The translations under genes and the position numbers were made by a program. A model generated the notes under the pieces. The model worked only from the letters and a program-made list of their open reading frames with translations, had not been told where the DNA came from and searched no databases. Shown piece by piece: positions 19,032-20,036 of a stretch of 20,036 bases of DNA (the stretch's first letter is position 1; the number at the start of each line of letters is the position of its first letter). The stretch is from Umbelopsis ramanniana AG. Its lineage: Eukaryota > Mucoromycota > Umbelopsidomycetes > Umbelopsidales > Umbelopsidaceae. The stretch covers positions 1 to 20,036 of the forward strand of contig NW_026252130.1 of NCBI RefSeq assembly GCF_025399195.1. Reading direction: 5' to 3'.

Positions 19032-19383
19032 TTAGTAAACAGGAAATCAGCCGTATGTAGCTCTGAGTTTCGCGAGCACTGACAGAGGTAGTGAAATAAT
19101 GCCTTTTGAAGTTGGTCCAAAGGGTGTTCAGTTCTTTTATCGAGTTTCACCAAAGTGCCACCGCATTGCGGAGATGCGACGATGCCACCAACATTACTTG
19201 AGCATCTTCAAGAGGTAACCCCTCACGATGGGCTGAAAACTCGATTCTTGTATGTTGCATTCCAGGACGTCTTGCTTATCTTAACCTTGAAAGTATGGGC
19301 TACCCATGGTAGCTTCACCAAAATCTTACGTGCGGCATATATGGAGTAAGGAAGAAGGTACTTTTATTAACTAATTTGCTATA
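19032..19383 (-). other. Stretch between the two minus-strand tails, with an unexplained open frame
   Basis: No gene is called here, but one minus-strand frame is open from 19275 to 18916 except for one TGA at 19147-19149. It has a coding-like composition (RIEFSAHREGLPLEDAQVML; LNTLWTNFKRHYFTTSVSAR). A GTGAGG donor at 19226 and an AAAAG acceptor at 19134 would remove the TGA in a 93-bp, frame-preserving intron. A GTAAGA donor at 19329 and a CAAG acceptor at 19271 would add a 5' exon. Confidence 0.35.
19363..19368 (-). promoter_or_regulatory. Polyadenylation signal on the minus strand
   Basis: The minus strand reads AATAAA 16 bases after the TAG that ends the acidic repeat protein (19384). 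This supports termination of that gene here, although the distance is short. Confidence 0.4.
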
Positions 19384-20036
19384 CTAATGTTTTCTTGGGA
19401 CTACAGAACGTGGCCGACCGGCTTCTTCATCTTCCAGCTTTCGCTTTCGCGAGGTGTTATGTCTGGCGCTGGGTGCCTCTAACTGAGCTTGGTTGCTTGA
19501 TTCAGCTGTTGGAGGATGAGGAAGTGGGACATAAGCTCCAGAATCCTTATTATAATCATCAATCCAGCTCCAGTCTCCCTCTTTGACGTAGTCATCGTCT
19601 TCAGGAAGCAGTTCATTCTCATCTTCGCTGTCAAGTTCTGGCCCTTCAAGATGTCGGCTGGTCTTCTGTCTGCTAAGTAACGGTCTCATTGGCCTTTTAA
19701 CGTTATCGATCGGCTTCTGGAAAACTGCACTTTCATCTGGTGAAGTGGTCTCTTCGCCAGTGGGCTTGTCGAGTTCCTTGGAATCGAGGCTTGAAGGTTG
19801 AACTGGTGTGGCAGAAGAATCGTGTGTCTGTGGTAAGGTACCTTCGTTTTCAGCCTTTACAGCTATCACCTCAGAACTGCATTCAATGACCTTTTCGGTA
19901 GGCTCTTCGTTAGAAGCAGAGGTTGATGCGGTAGAAGAATCGCGTGCCAGTGACAGGATACCTTCGTCTTCAGCCTTCACAGCTACCATCTCAGAACTGC
20001 ATTCAGCGTCCTTTTTGGCAGGCTCTTCATCAGAAG
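19384..20036 (-). CDS. Acidic low-complexity protein with 40-aa tandem repeats, 5' end outside the window
   Basis: The frame is open from the right edge to TAG at 19384, giving at least 216 residues. It begins with two copies of a 40-residue unit (EEPAKKDAECSSEMVAVKAE and EEPTEKVIECSSEVIAVKAE are equivalent parts). A Lys/Pro-rich segment with RPMRPLLSRQKTSRHLEG, a very acidic stretch (LDSEDENELLPEDDDYVKEG), WSWIDDYNKDSG, and a basic C-terminus with a nuclear-localisation-like RKRKLEDE then follow. There is no signal peptide or membrane segment in the visible part. I do not recognise a family; a disordered nuclear protein is the best guess from composition. The same tail motif recurs downstream at 18740-18820. 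A GTAGTC inside the last codons could act as a donor to downstream sequence, but the AATAAA just after the stop favours ending here. Confidence 0.65.
   Translation of the reverse strand, partial: SDEEPAKKDAECSSEMVAVKAEDEGILSLARDSSTASTSASNEEPTEKVIECSSEVIAVKAENEGTLPQTHDSSATPVQPSSLDSKELDKPTGEETTSPDESAVFQKPIDNVKRPMRPLLSRQKTSRHLEGPELDSEDENELLPEDDDYVKEGDWSWIDDYNKDSGAYVPLPHPPTAESSNQAQLEAPSARHNTSRKRKLEDEEAGRPRSVVPRKH
19797..20036 (-). repeat. 120-bp tandem repeat in the acidic protein gene
   Basis: Two copies exactly 120 bp apart: for example TCAGAACTGCATTCA occurs at 19871 and again at 19991, and GAAGAATCG-type and CCTTCGT-TTTCAGCC-type blocks repeat at the same spacing. The unit encodes 40 residues and keeps frame. 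The right copy reaches the window edge, so more copies may lie outside. Confidence 0.85.

Noticed and set aside
1-20036. CRISPR arrays, tRNA, rRNA and intact transposon termini
   Set aside because: No regularly spaced repeats, no tRNA B-box context, no rRNA-like sequence and no terminal inverted repeats were found by reading; only short in-gene tandem repeats occur.

Overview
The window reads as nuclear DNA of an early-diverging fungus, most likely Mucoromycota (Mucorales-like). The genes are compact and interrupted by short introns of about 55-130 bp with gtaagt/gtatgt-type donors. Several start codons follow CT-rich leaders. The gene set combines fungal wall and secreted proteins (Kre9/Knh1-type GPI protein, LysM protein) with a PRL phosphatase and a PAS-domain kinase. 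The phylum call is inference; no rRNA or marker alignment was possible. Exon joins were made by hand from frame continuity, GT/AG (one GC/AG) sites and family conservation.

Layout, left to right. 1-95: last codons of eEF1A (+). 1144-1817: three-exon PRL/PTP4A-type prenylated phosphatase (+). 2969-3217: weak zinc-ribbon ORF. 3463-3645: small Ser/Thr/Lys-rich protein with a clear TATA box (+). 4136-5086: leucine-rich-repeat protein (-), divergent from a GPI-anchored Kre9/Knh1-like protein at 5275-6019 (+). 6268-7590: six-exon DNAJB-type co-chaperone (-). 7996-11658: eight-exon PAS kinase of about 1017 aa (-). About 1.1 kb of mostly non-coding DNA follows, holding one doubtful small ORF. 12776-13759: secreted LysM protein (+). 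14004-14459: broken TnpB/Fanzor-like relic (+). 15142-18458: complete five-exon mitochondrial glycine dehydrogenase, the glycine cleavage P-protein (+). 18723-20036: minus-strand acidic, low-complexity coding sequence with a 120-bp tandem repeat and a diverged copy of its own 3' end; it runs off the right edge.

The genes do not form one pathway; this is ordinary eukaryotic gene order with divergent and convergent neighbours. Functional themes are metabolic sensing and one-carbon metabolism (PAS kinase, glycine dehydrogenase), proteostasis and translation (DNAJB protein, eEF1A), and the cell surface (GPI protein, LysM protein). No CRISPR array, tRNA, rRNA or intact mobile element was seen.

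The most unusual points are: the PRL-type phosphatase in a fungus with key regulatory residues kept; a GC-AG intron plus 14- and 26-nt micro-exons in the DNAJB gene; a stop-free 75-bp intron inside the kinase domain of PAS kinase; the TnpB/Fanzor-like remnant; and the right-end locus, with a self-duplicated tail and a long open frame interrupted by a single TGA that a 93-bp frame-preserving intron could remove.
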